Assembly: GCF_026339735.1 (NCBI RefSeq) | Contig: NZ_JAPEQG010000001.1 | Span: forward strand, 4,278,001-4,342,000 | Length of the DNA: 64,000 nt | Direction of reading: 5' to 3' | Origin: Streptomyces sp. NBC_01669 | GTDB taxonomy: Bacteria; Actinomycetota; Actinomycetes; Streptomycetales; Streptomycetaceae | Shown here: one piece after another, positions 34,136 to 43,381 of the stretch | Position numbering within the stretch: the first letter of the stretch is position 1 | How the letters are laid out: the number at the start of each line of letters is the position of its first letter | Notes under the pieces: model-generated | Told to the model about the DNA's origin: nothing | What the model saw: the letters and a program-made list of their open reading frames with translations, nothing else | Database searches by the model: none | Made by a program: the position numbers and the translations under genes

Positions 34136-35617
34136 TCAGGCGGTGACGGGCTCCGGGACGCGGCGGATACGGGCCACCGTGTGACCGACGGCGCCGATCA
34201 GCAGCAGCACCAGCACCGTGCCCAGGGTGAAGACCTCGAACGACAGCCGGGACACGCCCCACACCTCGTGGAAGTCGTACGGGATGCCGAGCACCGGCTC
34301 CAGCGTGCCCGGGAAGAGCGCCGACCACGATCCGACCAGGATCCAGGCGTAGACGAGTCCGGCGCAGATCAGGAACCCGGGCGTGCCGAACGGCACCCGG
34401 TACGGGCGCGGTTCGTCGGTGTGCCGCAGCCGCAGCACCACCAGGGCCGGGACGACCATCAGGTACGACAGCAGCAGCGTGGTCACGGCGACGGTGAGGA
34501 CGACGCCGAAGACCGCTGCCGCGTCCCCCGCCGCCAGCCGCATCGCGACGAGCATGAAGAGCGTCGCGATCACGCCGGAGAGCAGGTTCGTCCGGACCGG
34601 CGTGCCGAGCTTCGGGTGGAAGGCGCCCAGTGAGCGGCTGAAGAAGCCGCCGTCCGCGGCGGCCATCGCCTGCATCCGGTCGCTGACGATCATCCAGGCG
34701 CTGCCCTGGGTGAGCAACGCGAAGACGAACATGACGGCAACCGTGGTGAGGACCGCGCCGCTCGCGGAGCCGTACACCCCGAAGACCAGCCGGGCGCCCT
34801 CCATGAAGCCTCCGATGCCGGTGACCTGCCCGGCCGGGACGACGGCGAGGATCGCGAAGACCGGCAGCAGGTAGCAGGCCGCGGCGATCAGGGCGGACCG
34901 GCCGAGCGCCGCGGGGACGTCGCGCTGCGGGTCGTGCATCTCCTCGCCTGCCGCGTTGGGCGCCTCGAATCCGACGTACGCGAAGAGCAGGACCGGGACG
35001 AGCGCCAGGAAGCCCGCGGTGGTGGGCGGGAAGGAGGCGCTGTCGAGGCCGCGGAAGCCGTGACCGATGCCGTACGCGACGGCGGTACCGGTGAAGAGGG
35101 TGAGCGCGAGGACCTTCACCGCGGCGCCCGCGGTGGTGATCCACTTGCCGCGGCGCAGCGAGACGACGGCGGTCAGGATCGCGATCCAGATGAACAGCAG
35201 CTTGAACGCGTAGTCGGAGAGCGTGCCCTCACCGAGGTGGAACACGAAACCGTCCCAGGTCTCGGCGGCGATGAAGACGAGGGAACCGCCGAGCCAGATG
35301 GGGTTGGTGACCCAGTAGAAGAGCGTGGTGAGCGCGGCGGGCAGCCGGCCGAAGGCGCGCTTCACCCAGACGTACGGTCCGCCCTCCTGCGGGAACGCCG
35401 CCCCCGTCTCGGCGAAGAGCAGTGCGTACGGGACGAGGAAGAGGACTGCGATCACGGCGGTCCAGGTGACTGCCTCGCCGCCGCCGGTGGCGATCTGGCC
35501 GACGGTGTCGAACGAGATGACGGCGGCGACACCCATCGCCGTGATGTCGAAACGACGCAGGCTGCGGTGGAGGTGGGGAACGGGGGTGTGGGTGCGTGGC
35601 GAGGGAGCTTGGGGCAC
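34136..35617 (-). CDS. APC-family amino acid/amine permease
   Basis: This 493-residue membrane protein has about 12 to 14 helices. The APC pattern is clear: RFDITAMGVAAVISFDTVGQIATGGGEA at helix 1, ETGAAFPQEGGPYVWVKRAFG after helix 2, and FAYVGFEAPNAAGEEMHDPQRDVP in the middle. It should import amino acids or amines by proton symport. It is downstream of the aminotransferase gene on the same strand, suggesting it feeds that pathway; the 145-base gap may hold its own promoter. Confidence 0.85.
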   Translation of the reverse strand: MPQAPSPRTHTPVPHLHRSLRRFDITAMGVAAVISFDTVGQIATGGGEAVTWTAVIAVLFLVPYALLFAETGAAFPQEGGPYVWVKRAFGRLPAALTTLFYWVTNPIWLGGSLVFIAAETWDGFVFHLGEGTLSDYAFKLLFIWIAILTAVVSLRRGKWITTAGAAVKVLALTLFTGTAVAYGIGHGFRGLDSASFPPTTAGFLALVPVLLFAYVGFEAPNAAGEEMHDPQRDVPAALGRSALIAAACYLLPVFAILAVVPAGQVTGIGGFMEGARLVFGVYGSASGAVLTTVAVMFVFALLTQGSAWMIVSDRMQAMAAADGGFFSRSLGAFHPKLGTPVRTNLLSGVIATLFMLVAMRLAAGDAAAVFGVVLTVAVTTLLLSYLMVVPALVVLRLRHTDEPRPYRVPFGTPGFLICAGLVYAWILVGSWSALFPGTLEPVLGIPYDFHEVWGVSRLSFEVFTLGTVLVLLLIGAVGHTVARIRRVPEPVTA

Positions 35618-35673
35618 GGTCGGTCCTCACGGCGGTCCGGGGGTGACGGGAGGGGGGAGCGGTGGTGGCGGGA

Positions 35674-35699
35674 TCAAGCCCCTCCGGTGATCGAGGAGC
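35674..35699 (-). repeat. Degenerate half copy of the 27178-27318 repeat arm
   Basis: TCAAGCCCCTCCGGTGATCGA and the following bases match the right arm at 27292-27314 with three substitutions. No partner arm is near, so this is a solitary decayed half element in the permease-aminotransferase gap. Confidence 0.5.
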
Positions 35700-35762
35700 G
35701 GGGGGCCGGGGGCGGAACTCCTGGTGGGGCGGCGCCCCCGGCCGTGGTGTCCGGGCGGTGGG

Positions 35763-37112
35763 TCAGCCCGCGATCATGCCGTCCGGGCCGGTGCGCTCCA
35801 GTACGGACCTCAGCGCGACCGCTGCCTCCTTCGCCTCTGCCTCCGTCATGATCAGCGGCGGCGACAGCACCAGGCTGTGGGCCGAGTCGCGCACGATGAC
35901 GCCCGTCTCGCGGCGGATGACGTCGTGCGGCATCCGGGCGGGGTCGAGTGGCAGCGGTGTGCGCGACTCGCGGTCGGTGACGAGTTCGACGGCGAGCATC
36001 ATGCCCACCGAGCGGATCTCGCCGACGATCGGCAACTCACCGAGCTGCGCTTCGAGTTCGGCGTGGAGGTGGGCGCCGAGACCGACCGCGCGCGCCAGCA
36101 GCCCCTCGCGCTCGATGATGTCGAGGTTGGCGAGGGCCACAGCCGCGGCGACGGGGTGGCCGTTGTACGTGTAGCCCATCGGGAAGCCGTGGTCGAGCAG
36201 GAGCGCCTCTGCGACGTGGTCGGCGACCAGCAGGGCACCGAGCGGGGTGTAGCCGGAGGTGATGCCCTTGGCGGTGGTGATGATGTCGGGGACGACACCG
36301 AAGTGCTGGGCGGCGAACCACTCCCCGACCCGCCCGTACGCGGTGACGACCTCGTCGAAGATGAGCAGGATGCCGTGCCGGTCGAGGACGTCGCGGACCC
36401 GCGGCCAGTAGTCGGCCGGCGGTACGAGCATGCCGCCGACGCCCATGATGGGTTCGCCGATCATCGCCGCGATGTTGCCGGGTCCGATCTCGGCGATGCG
36501 TGCCTCCAGCTCCCGGATCAGGAAGTCGGTGGGGTCCTCGCCGCCGTACAGCTCGGTGCGGTAGGGCCACGGCGGGGTGAGATGCGAGACGTGCGGCATC
36601 ATCGGGGCGAACCCCTCGTGGTAGACCGGGAATCCGGTGGCGGAGCCGCCGCCGTAGCCGATGCCGTGGTACGCCTTGTCGCGGGCCAGGATCCAGGTGC
36701 GGGACGACTCGCCGCGCCGGTGGTGGTAGTAGCGGGCCATCTTGATCGCGGCCTCATTGCCCTCGGATCCGCCCGAGGTGAAGTAGACGTGGTTCAGGCC
36801 CTCGGGGGCGAGGGAGGCCAGCCGGGCGGCGAGCTCGATGGCACGGTCGTTGGAGAACTCCCAGAAGCTGGTGAAGTACTCCAGCTGCTTCATCTGCTCG
36901 AAGGCGACCCGGGCGATCTCCTCGCGGCCGTGGCCGACCTGGGCGAGCCAGAGCCCACCGGTCGCGTCGAGGTACGAGCGTCCCTCGGCGTCGGTGAGGC
37001 GGCAGCCGGAGCCGCCGGTCATGATGACGCGCTCTTCGGCGGTGCCGGGGAGGTAGGGGTGGATGATGTGCGCCCGGTCGGTGGCGGCGAGTTCTGCGTG
37101 GGTGAGGGTCAT
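35763..37112 (-). CDS. Class III (omega) aminotransferase
   Basis: This 449-residue PLP enzyme has YFTSGGSEGNEAAIKMAR (cofactor phosphate region), ILLIFDEVVTAYGRVGEW (Asp that pairs with the pyridine N) and the Schiff-base lysine K282 in TTAKGITSGYTP. The family moves amino groups from amines or omega-amino acids such as beta-alanine, putrescine or taurine to pyruvate or 2-oxoglutarate. The adjacent PuuC-like dehydrogenase would oxidise the resulting aldehyde. It lies 12 bases after the deacylase gene. Confidence 0.88.
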   Translation of the reverse strand: MTLTHAELAATDRAHIIHPYLPGTAEERVIMTGGSGCRLTDAEGRSYLDATGGLWLAQVGHGREEIARVAFEQMKQLEYFTSFWEFSNDRAIELAARLASLAPEGLNHVYFTSGGSEGNEAAIKMARYYHHRRGESSRTWILARDKAYHGIGYGGGSATGFPVYHEGFAPMMPHVSHLTPPWPYRTELYGGEDPTDFLIRELEARIAEIGPGNIAAMIGEPIMGVGGMLVPPADYWPRVRDVLDRHGILLIFDEVVTAYGRVGEWFAAQHFGVVPDIITTAKGITSGYTPLGALLVADHVAEALLLDHGFPMGYTYNGHPVAAAVALANLDIIEREGLLARAVGLGAHLHAELEAQLGELPIVGEIRSVGMMLAVELVTDRESRTPLPLDPARMPHDVIRRETGVIVRDSAHSLVLSPPLIMTEAEAKEAAVALRSVLERTGPDGMIAG

Positions 37113-37124
37113 CGTCGTACGTCC

Positions 37125-38492
37125 TTACGCGTGCGGGTGCGGGTGCTGTGCGGGTGCCGTCATCGAGAGCGCGGCCAGTGCCAGCGCCTTCGCCGTGTCG
37201 ATCAGGTCGGCGACCTCGATGTATTCGTCGATGGTGTGGAGGGTCGGGGAGCCGTCCGGGCGGGTGGCCGTCGGGCCGAGGCAGACGGCGGGCGTGTTGC
37301 CGAGGCGGGTCAGGGTCGCCGCGTCCGTCCAGGAAGGTTCGCCGAGCACGCGCGGGGTGCGGCCGAGTGCGGTGGCGGACGAGGCGAGTGCGTGGACGAG
37401 CGGGTGTCCGGCGGGGACTTCGGCGGGCGGGAGTTCGGTGTCCCAGGCGAACCGGGGCGGGTGCGCGGTGAGCCAGCCGTCACCGGCGCAGGCGTCGCGG
37501 ACGGCCCGTTCGATGTCGTGCCGGACCCGGCTCGCCCAGCCGCCGCCGTCCGCCTGGACCGGCAGGTAGGTGATGTCCAGGGCGACTTCGCAGGACGCCG
37601 GGTAGGTCACCCACCATTCGCCGCCCTTGATGGTGGTCGGCACGATGGACGGCGGCGGGAGCAGCGGGTGCCGGTGCGCCGGGTCGTCGGCCCAGCGTTC
37701 GCGCAGCCGCCCGAGGGCGGCGAGGACCGGCAGGGTCTTCTCGATGGCGTTCACGGCGCCGCCGCTGCGCCAGTCCCCCGGCGGGTGTTCGGCGTGCCCG
37801 GGGCGGCCGGCGACGGTGACCCTGCCGCCGAGGATGCCGCGCTGTGCGGTGACGACGTCGAGGTCGGTGGGCTCGGGGACGACCGCCGCGTCGGCGCGTA
37901 CCCCGTACCCGACGGAGGCGAGGGTGCCCGCGCCGTTCCACTCCTCGTCGGTCGCCGTGTTGATCAGCAGGTCGCCGGGGAGCCGGATGCCGAGGGCGGC
38001 AAGCGTCTCGGCGGCGATGACGGCTGCGGCAATGCCGCCCTTCATGTCGCAGGTGCCGCGCCCGTACAGCCGTCCGTCGCGGACCTCGGCACGGAACGGG
38101 TCGCTGGTCCACTCGCTCCTCGGTTCCGCGGACACGACGTCGATGTGGCCGTTGAAGAGGAGCGAGCGGCCGCCGCCGGTGCCGGGAAAGCGGGCGATGA
38201 GCTGGGGGCGGCCGTCGAAGCCGAGGCCCGGCGGAGTCTGCGGGGAGCCGGGCAGGTCGCCCGGTTTCGGGGTGAAGACGTCGACGGTGGCTCCGGCCCT
38301 GCGCAGCCGGCCGGCCAGGTACTCCTGGAGGTCGGCCTCGTCCCGGGCGGATTCGGAGGCGTCGCCGCGCACGGTCGTGTCGAAGCGCACCAGGTCGCAG
38401 GTGAGGCCGATCAGGTCGTCGGCGCGGCGGTCGATCTCGGCCAGGAGCCCGGCGGCGCCGGGTGTGGTTGCGGTGGCGGGGACTGTGCTCAT
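37125..38492 (-). CDS. M20-family deacylase (ArgE/DapE type)
   Basis: This 455-residue zinc amidohydrolase has the metal motifs FNGHIDVVS and GRGTCDMKGGIAA, the catalytic Glu pair in NTATDEEWNGAG, and GRPGHAEHPPG. It removes acyl groups from amino-acid-like substrates; the natural substrate is unknown. The start overlaps the stop of the aldehyde dehydrogenase gene by 4 bases, so they are coupled. Within the module it could release a free amine or amino acid for the aminotransferase. Confidence 0.85.
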   Translation of the reverse strand: MSTVPATATTPGAAGLLAEIDRRADDLIGLTCDLVRFDTTVRGDASESARDEADLQEYLAGRLRRAGATVDVFTPKPGDLPGSPQTPPGLGFDGRPQLIARFPGTGGGRSLLFNGHIDVVSAEPRSEWTSDPFRAEVRDGRLYGRGTCDMKGGIAAAVIAAETLAALGIRLPGDLLINTATDEEWNGAGTLASVGYGVRADAAVVPEPTDLDVVTAQRGILGGRVTVAGRPGHAEHPPGDWRSGGAVNAIEKTLPVLAALGRLRERWADDPAHRHPLLPPPSIVPTTIKGGEWWVTYPASCEVALDITYLPVQADGGGWASRVRHDIERAVRDACAGDGWLTAHPPRFAWDTELPPAEVPAGHPLVHALASSATALGRTPRVLGEPSWTDAATLTRLGNTPAVCLGPTATRPDGSPTLHTIDEYIEVADLIDTAKALALAALSMTAPAQHPHPHA

Positions 38493-39967
38493 GCGTACGC
38501 GATCCAGGTCGTCTTGAGGCCGGTGTACTTGTCGAACGAGTGCAGGGAGAGGTCGCGCCCGAACCCGGACTGCTTGAAGCCGCCGAAGGGGGTGGCGGGG
38601 CTGAGTGCGTCGACGGTGTTCACGGAGACCGTGCCCGCGTGCAGCGCGTCGGCGACCCGGTGGGCGCGGGCCAGGTCGCGGGTCCAGACGGAGGCGGCCA
38701 GCCCGTACAGGGAGTCGTTGGCGATCTGTACCGCTGCCGCCTCGTCGGTGAACGGGAGCACGGTCAGGACCGGGCCGAAGAGTTCGTCGCGGGCGAGCGG
38801 TGCGTCAGGGGCGAGGCCGGTGACGACGGTCGGATCGAGGTAGGCGCCCGGGCGGTCGGGGCGGGTGCCGCCGCAGGCGATGTCGCCGCCGGACTCCTTG
38901 ACCGCCTCGATGATGCGGCTGACCTGGTGGTCGTCGACGAGCGGGCCGAGGAGGGTGGCCGGGTCGAGCGGGTCGCCGGGGACGTAGGCGGCGGTGTGCT
39001 CGACCACCCGGGCGGTGAACTCCTCGGCGATCGAGGCGTGGACCAGGAGGCGGGTGTTGGCGGAGCAGACCTGGCCGGCGTTGTAGAGGAAGCCCCAGGC
39101 GGCGCGTTCGGCGGCGGCGTCGAGGTCGGCGTCGGCGAAGACGAGGTTGGGGCTCTTGCCGCCCGCTTCGAGCCAGACCTGCTTCATGTTGGACTCGGCC
39201 GCGTACGCCAGGAACCTCTTGCCGACGGCTGTGGAGCCGGTGAAGACGAGGGTGTCGACGTCCGGGTGCAGGCCGAGGGCGCGGCCCGCGGTCTCCCCGG
39301 GGCCGGGCACGACGTTCAGGACACCGTCGGGCAGACCGGCCTCGGCGGCGAGTTCGGCGAGGCGCAGGGCGGAGAGCGAGGACTGCTCGGCGGGCTTGAG
39401 CACGACGCTGTTGCCGGCGGCGAGTGCGGGGGCCAGCTTCCAGACCGCGATGTCCAGTGGGAAGTTCCACGGCACGACGGCGCCGACGACGCCGAGCGGT
39501 GCGCGGCGGACCAGGGCGAGGTTGCCGGGCGGGGTGGGGGCGACCTCGTCGTACAGCTTGTCGGCGGCCTCCGCGTACCAGGCGAAGCAGCCCGCGGCGC
39601 CGGGCACATCGGTGCCGTACGACTCGGCGATCGGCTTGCCCATGTCGAGGGTGTCCAGGAGCGCCAGTTCGGGTGCGTTGGCCTCGATGAGGGCGGCGAG
39701 GCGCAGCAGGGGGCGCTTGCGCACGGCGGGGTCGGCGCGGGACCAGCGGCCGTCGTCGAAGGCGGTGCGGGCGGCGCGGACGGCGGCGTCGATCTCGTGG
39801 GCGCCGCACTCCGCGAGGTGCGCGGTGGTCCTCCCGGTCGCCGGGTCGACGGTGGGGAAGGCGGCCCCGTCGGCGGCGTCGGTCCAGCGGCCGTCGATGA
39901 AGGCGCGGGTGCGGAAGTCGAGGGCGGTGGCGCGTCGTTGCCAGTCGGCGTGGGTGAGGGCGCTCAT
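38489..39967 (-). CDS. PuuC-like NAD(P)-dependent aldehyde dehydrogenase
   Basis: This 492-residue protein has catalytic C301 (NAGQVCSANT) and general base E267 (WLEAGGKSPNLVF). The whole length, from HADWQRRATALDFRTRAFIDG to FDKYTGLKTTWI, parallels E. coli PuuC, which oxidises gamma-glutamyl-aminobutyraldehyde in putrescine use. Its substrate here is inferred to be an omega-aminoaldehyde or semialdehyde. ATG 39967 overlaps the permease stop by 4 bases. The open frame continues far upstream but only as antisense of the permease. Confidence 0.88.
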   Translation of the reverse strand: MSALTHADWQRRATALDFRTRAFIDGRWTDAADGAAFPTVDPATGRTTAHLAECGAHEIDAAVRAARTAFDDGRWSRADPAVRKRPLLRLAALIEANAPELALLDTLDMGKPIAESYGTDVPGAAGCFAWYAEAADKLYDEVAPTPPGNLALVRRAPLGVVGAVVPWNFPLDIAVWKLAPALAAGNSVVLKPAEQSSLSALRLAELAAEAGLPDGVLNVVPGPGETAGRALGLHPDVDTLVFTGSTAVGKRFLAYAAESNMKQVWLEAGGKSPNLVFADADLDAAAERAAWGFLYNAGQVCSANTRLLVHASIAEEFTARVVEHTAAYVPGDPLDPATLLGPLVDDHQVSRIIEAVKESGGDIACGGTRPDRPGAYLDPTVVTGLAPDAPLARDELFGPVLTVLPFTDEAAAVQIANDSLYGLAASVWTRDLARAHRVADALHAGTVSVNTVDALSPATPFGGFKQSGFGRDLSLHSFDKYTGLKTTWIAYA

Positions 39968-41397
39968 GTCGTGGGTGCTCCGGAGGTGGGTGCGGGTGCG
40001 GGTACGGGCGTCGGGAGCCCGCTCCTTGTCGCAGGGGAGGCCGTGAGGCGGGCCGCCAGCAGATAGGCGGGGACGGTGACGACGAGGCCGGCGATCCAGC
40101 CGAGGTCGGTGTCGCCGAGGGCGTGCGCGAGCGGCCCGGTGTAGAGGGACTGCGCCATGAACGGGATCTCGGCGAGGATGCCCAGCGCGTAGACGGCGAG
40201 CGCGGTGACGTTCCAGCGGCCGTAGATCCCGCCGTCGCGGGCGAAGAACGACGCCACGTCGTACGAGCCGTGCCGGACCAGGTAGAAGTCGACGAGATTG
40301 ATCGCCGTCCATGGGATCAGTACGTACTGCAGGACGTAGATCAGGTTGAGATAGCTGGTCATGAACGAGTCGGCCAGGGCCAGGGCCAGGACCACGGACA
40401 GTGCGGTGAGTACGGCTCCGATGACGGCGCGGCCGGTGGCGCGTGGCAGCCAGCGGTGGGCGAACGTCTGCACGGCTGTGACCGCGCAGAGCACCGCCCC
40501 GTACAGGTTCATGGAGTTGGTGAGCATCGTGACGACCGCGAAGCTCCACAGGGTGATCTGGCCGAGCGGGGAGCCGAGCAGGTCGCTCTGGGCGGCGATC
40601 GGGTCGTCGCCGCCGGCCAGCCCGATCGCCGCGCCGACCACCATGGGGAGCAGGCTGCCGAGCACACAGCCCGCGTAGGTGCACCAGAGCGTCGAGCGGA
40701 CCCCGGCGCGGTCGGCGGGCATGTAGCGCGAGTAGTCCGAGACGTACGGGGCGTACGCGATCTGCCAGAGCGCGCCGACGGAGACCATGCCGAGGAATCC
40801 GGAGAGGCTGAAGCCGCCGCGGTCCAGGAAGCCGTCGGGGAGCCCGCCGAACAGCAGCCAGGCCGCGCCGGCCAGCTGTACGGCTCCGAAGACCCAGCTG
40901 GTGAGCGCGCCGATCCGGTGCATCAGCCGGTAGCCGACGACGGCGACGGCCAGGCTGACCAGGGCGCCCAGTACGACGCCGGTGCGCTCGCCGACGGGGG
41001 CCACCTGGCCCAGCGACTGGGCGCCGACGACCAGGTTCGAGGCGAAGAACCCCTGGTACATGACGATGACGACGAGGACGACGGCGAGTGCGCCGACGTA
41101 CCCGAACTGGCCGCGGCTCTGGACCATTTGCGGCACCCCGAGCTGCGGGCCCTGCGCCGAGTGCAGTGCCATCAGGAAGCCGCCGCCCAGATGTCCGGCG
41201 AGCAGCGCGGCCAGGCTCCACCAGAAGGAGAGCCCGAAGGCGGTGGGGGCCAGGGCTCCGGTGACGACGGTCAGCGGGCCGAGGTTCGCGGAGAACCAGA
41301 TGGTGAACAGGTCGCGCGTGCGGCCGTGGCGTTCGGAGAGAGGTACGGCGTCGATGGTGCGCCGTTCCACAATCGTCCCTGTGTTGTCGCCGGTCAT
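39964..41397 (-). CDS. NCS1-family (cytosine/purine/hydantoin-type) permease
   Basis: This 477-residue protein of about 12 helices begins MTGDNTGTIVERRTIDAVPLSERHGRTRDLFTIWFSANLGPLTVVTGALAP, the NCS1 pattern. ATG 41397 is chosen for its GGGGG ribosome site and for matching the start of the paralogue at 47758. It heads a coupled operon with the dehydrogenase, deacylase and aminotransferase. Members import nucleobases, allantoin, hydantoins or related ring compounds; which one is unknown. Confidence 0.87.
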   Translation of the reverse strand: MTGDNTGTIVERRTIDAVPLSERHGRTRDLFTIWFSANLGPLTVVTGALAPTAFGLSFWWSLAALLAGHLGGGFLMALHSAQGPQLGVPQMVQSRGQFGYVGALAVVLVVIVMYQGFFASNLVVGAQSLGQVAPVGERTGVVLGALVSLAVAVVGYRLMHRIGALTSWVFGAVQLAGAAWLLFGGLPDGFLDRGGFSLSGFLGMVSVGALWQIAYAPYVSDYSRYMPADRAGVRSTLWCTYAGCVLGSLLPMVVGAAIGLAGGDDPIAAQSDLLGSPLGQITLWSFAVVTMLTNSMNLYGAVLCAVTAVQTFAHRWLPRATGRAVIGAVLTALSVVLALALADSFMTSYLNLIYVLQYVLIPWTAINLVDFYLVRHGSYDVASFFARDGGIYGRWNVTALAVYALGILAEIPFMAQSLYTGPLAHALGDTDLGWIAGLVVTVPAYLLAARLTASPATRSGLPTPVPAPAPTSGAPTT

Positions 41398-41416
41398 CCG
41401 ACCCCCTTCGCCGTTC

Positions 41417-41434
41417 TTTGAAGATGGATTCAAA
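41417..41434. promoter_or_regulatory. Candidate TetR operator
   Basis: TTTGAA-N6-TTCAAA is a perfect 18-bp palindrome 20 bases upstream of the NCS1 permease start, in the 115-bp divergent gap with the TetR gene. A related TTATTTGAACGAAGTAA lies at 41481-41497, close to the TetR start. Confidence 0.5.
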
Positions 41435-41512
41435 CAACGCGCCAGGAAGCCGTCAATGACTTGGGCACAACCAACTTGCCTTATTTGAACGAAGTAACAG
41501 AGAATTAACCGC

Positions 41513-42115
41513 ATGGGGAGACCGAAGAACCAGACAGCACGACGCGAGGCCCTCGTCGACGCCGCGGGACGCGTGATCGCCGAACGAGGGCTGGAGGGTC
41601 TGCGGATCAAGGACATCGCCGCCGAGGCGGGGGTGTCGGCAGGCTCGGTCCTGTACTACTACCCGGAGATGGACGAGCTGGTCCTGGAGGTGCACCGGGG
41701 CGCCGTCGAGCGCTACGTGTCCGCGCGCCACGACCGTACGGACACGGTCGGTGACCCCGTCGAGCGGCTGCGCGCCCTGATCGGCAGCGGACTTCCCGCC
41801 GCGGCGGGCGACCCGCAGCACGGCCTGCTGTACGAGCTGCACCGCCGCGCGGACCGCAGCTCCGGGCATGCCGCGCTGATGGCCTCACTGTTCGCGCGCG
41901 AGGTCGCGCTCTACACGACTGTGCTCGAAGTCGGCGCGGCGACCGGGGTGTTCACGCTCACGGGAAGCGCGGCCGATGTGGCACGGAACCTGGTGGCGCT
42001 GGAGGACGGGTACGGGCTGCACATCGTCAGCCGGAACACACAGCTGACACCGGAGGAGGCGCAGCGGCTGATCCTGGGGTACGCGAGGGCCGCGACGGGC
42101 CGCGCGGAACTGTGA
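41513..42115 (+). CDS. TetR/AcrR-family regulator
   Basis: This 200-residue protein has an N-terminal helix-turn-helix (ARREALVDAAGRVIAERGLEGLRIKDIAAEAGVSAGSVLYYYPEMDEL, residues 8-55) and a helical ligand domain. The VLYYYP recognition helix resembles BetI-like members. It is divergent from the NCS1 permease operon and probably represses it until the substrate or an aldehyde product binds. Confidence 0.88.
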   Translation: MGRPKNQTARREALVDAAGRVIAERGLEGLRIKDIAAEAGVSAGSVLYYYPEMDELVLEVHRGAVERYVSARHDRTDTVGDPVERLRALIGSGLPAAAGDPQHGLLYELHRRADRSSGHAALMASLFAREVALYTTVLEVGAATGVFTLTGSAADVARNLVALEDGYGLHIVSRNTQLTPEEAQRLILGYARAATGRAEL

Positions 42116-42200
42116 GGGGCCCCGGGATCGAGCGGGCGCCGGGTCCCCGCGCCCGGGTCGAGCAGGACATCAACGGCCGCGCGGAGCCGTGACGGGGCGA

Positions 42201-42217
42201 GGCGGGGCAGCCCCGCC
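42201..42217. terminator. Probable bidirectional terminator
   Basis: GGCGGGGC-A-GCCCCGCC is flanked by weaker complementary bases (ACGGGG...CCCCGT). It lies between the convergent TetR and amidohydrolase genes. The rest of 42116-42229 shows no gene. Confidence 0.5.
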
Positions 42218-42229
42218 CCGTGACTTCCC

Positions 42230-43381
42230 TCAGCCCCGCCCCGCGATCAGCCGTTCCCGCTGGACCGGGTCCGCGGCGACCGTGGCGGCGGTCAGGGCCA
42301 TCGCCGCGGCCCCGTCCAGCACCGCACGGTCCGCGGCCGCGCCCACGCAGTGCGCCGCGAACTCCTTCTGGTGGTTGACGGCGGGCAGCGAACCGATGCC
42401 CAGGTACGGGTGGATGGCGGGCAGCACCCGGGACACGTTGCCCATGTCCGTGGAGGCCCGGTTCATCCGCGCGGCGGGCGTCCCCGTCTCGAAGCGCCGG
42501 CCCAGTTCCGTCGCCGTACGCCGGTACATCGCCAGCAGTTCCGCGTCATTGCGGAACTCCGAGTACGGGCGGCTCTCCGGCTCGATCTCCAGCTCGCAGC
42601 CGGACGCAAGAGCCCCCGCCTCGAAGCACCGCTCGACCCGCGGCTGGAGCTCGGCGAGCTGTTCCAGGGTGTCGGCGCGTACATACCAACGCCCCTCCGT
42701 CAGCTCCGGGATGGCGTTCGGGGCCTCGCCGCCGCGCGTCATCATGCCGTGCACCCTGGTCCGCCCCGGCAGCTGCTGACGCAGCAGTCCGATGGCGACC
42801 TGGGCGACGGTGAACGCGTCGGCCGCGTTGCGCCCCTGCTCCGGGTAGGCCGCCGCGTGGGCCGCCTTGCCGTGGTAGCGCACCTTGAGATGGGCGACGG
42901 CGAACGGGTCCGCCTCGGCGACGTCCACCGGCCCCGGGTGCACCATCATCGCGGCGTGCACCCCGTCGAAGGCGCCGCGTTCCAGCATCAGGATCTTGCC
43001 GCCGCCACCCTCCTCGGCCGGGGTGCCGAAGACGGTAAGGGTGAGCCCCAACTCGTCGACGAGGGGCACCAGTCCGGCCGCGGCGCCGACCGCGGCCGCC
43101 GCGATGATGTTGTGCCCGCAGGCGTGGCCGAGGCCGGGCAGTGCGTCGTACTCGGCGCAGATGCCGAGGTGCAGGGGCCCGGACCCGAGGGTGGCGGTGA
43201 AGGCGGTGGGCAGACCGGCCGTCCCCGACCGGACGTCGAAACCGAGGTCGTTCAGCGCGTCACCGACCCAGCCGGCCGCCTTCTCCTCCTCCCACGCCAC
43301 CTCGGGGTGGGCGTGGATGCGGTGGCTGAGGGCGAGCAGCTCGTCGGCGACCCCGGCAACTGCCGTGCGTACGGGTTTCAT
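42230..43381 (-). CDS. M20D-type amidohydrolase
   Basis: This 383-residue enzyme has the peptidase M20D pattern: HPEVAWEEEKAA, CAEYDALPGLGHACGHN (metal-binding Cys/His), FGTPAEEGGGGK (catalytic Glu) and YHGKAAHAAAYPEQGRNAADAF. Relatives include p-aminobenzoyl-glutamate and N-carbamoyl hydrolases. ATG 43381 overlaps the previous stop by 4 bases, making this the last gene of a tightly coupled operon. In a ring-cleavage pathway it would hydrolyse the amide formed after oxygenation (inference). Confidence 0.85.
   Translation of the reverse strand: MKPVRTAVAGVADELLALSHRIHAHPEVAWEEEKAAGWVGDALNDLGFDVRSGTAGLPTAFTATLGSGPLHLGICAEYDALPGLGHACGHNIIAAAAVGAAAGLVPLVDELGLTLTVFGTPAEEGGGGKILMLERGAFDGVHAAMMVHPGPVDVAEADPFAVAHLKVRYHGKAAHAAAYPEQGRNAADAFTVAQVAIGLLRQQLPGRTRVHGMMTRGGEAPNAIPELTEGRWYVRADTLEQLAELQPRVERCFEAGALASGCELEIEPESRPYSEFRNDAELLAMYRRTATELGRRFETGTPAARMNRASTDMGNVSRVLPAIHPYLGIGSLPAVNHQKEFAAHCVGAAADRAVLDGAAAMALTAATVAADPVQRERLIAGRG

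Noticed and set aside
38489..41437. A 982-codon minus-strand frame that looks like a fusion ending in aldehyde dehydrogenase
   Set aside because: Only the last 492 codons are the dehydrogenase; the rest runs out of frame through the permease gene. The true start at 39967 overlaps the permease stop by 4 bases.
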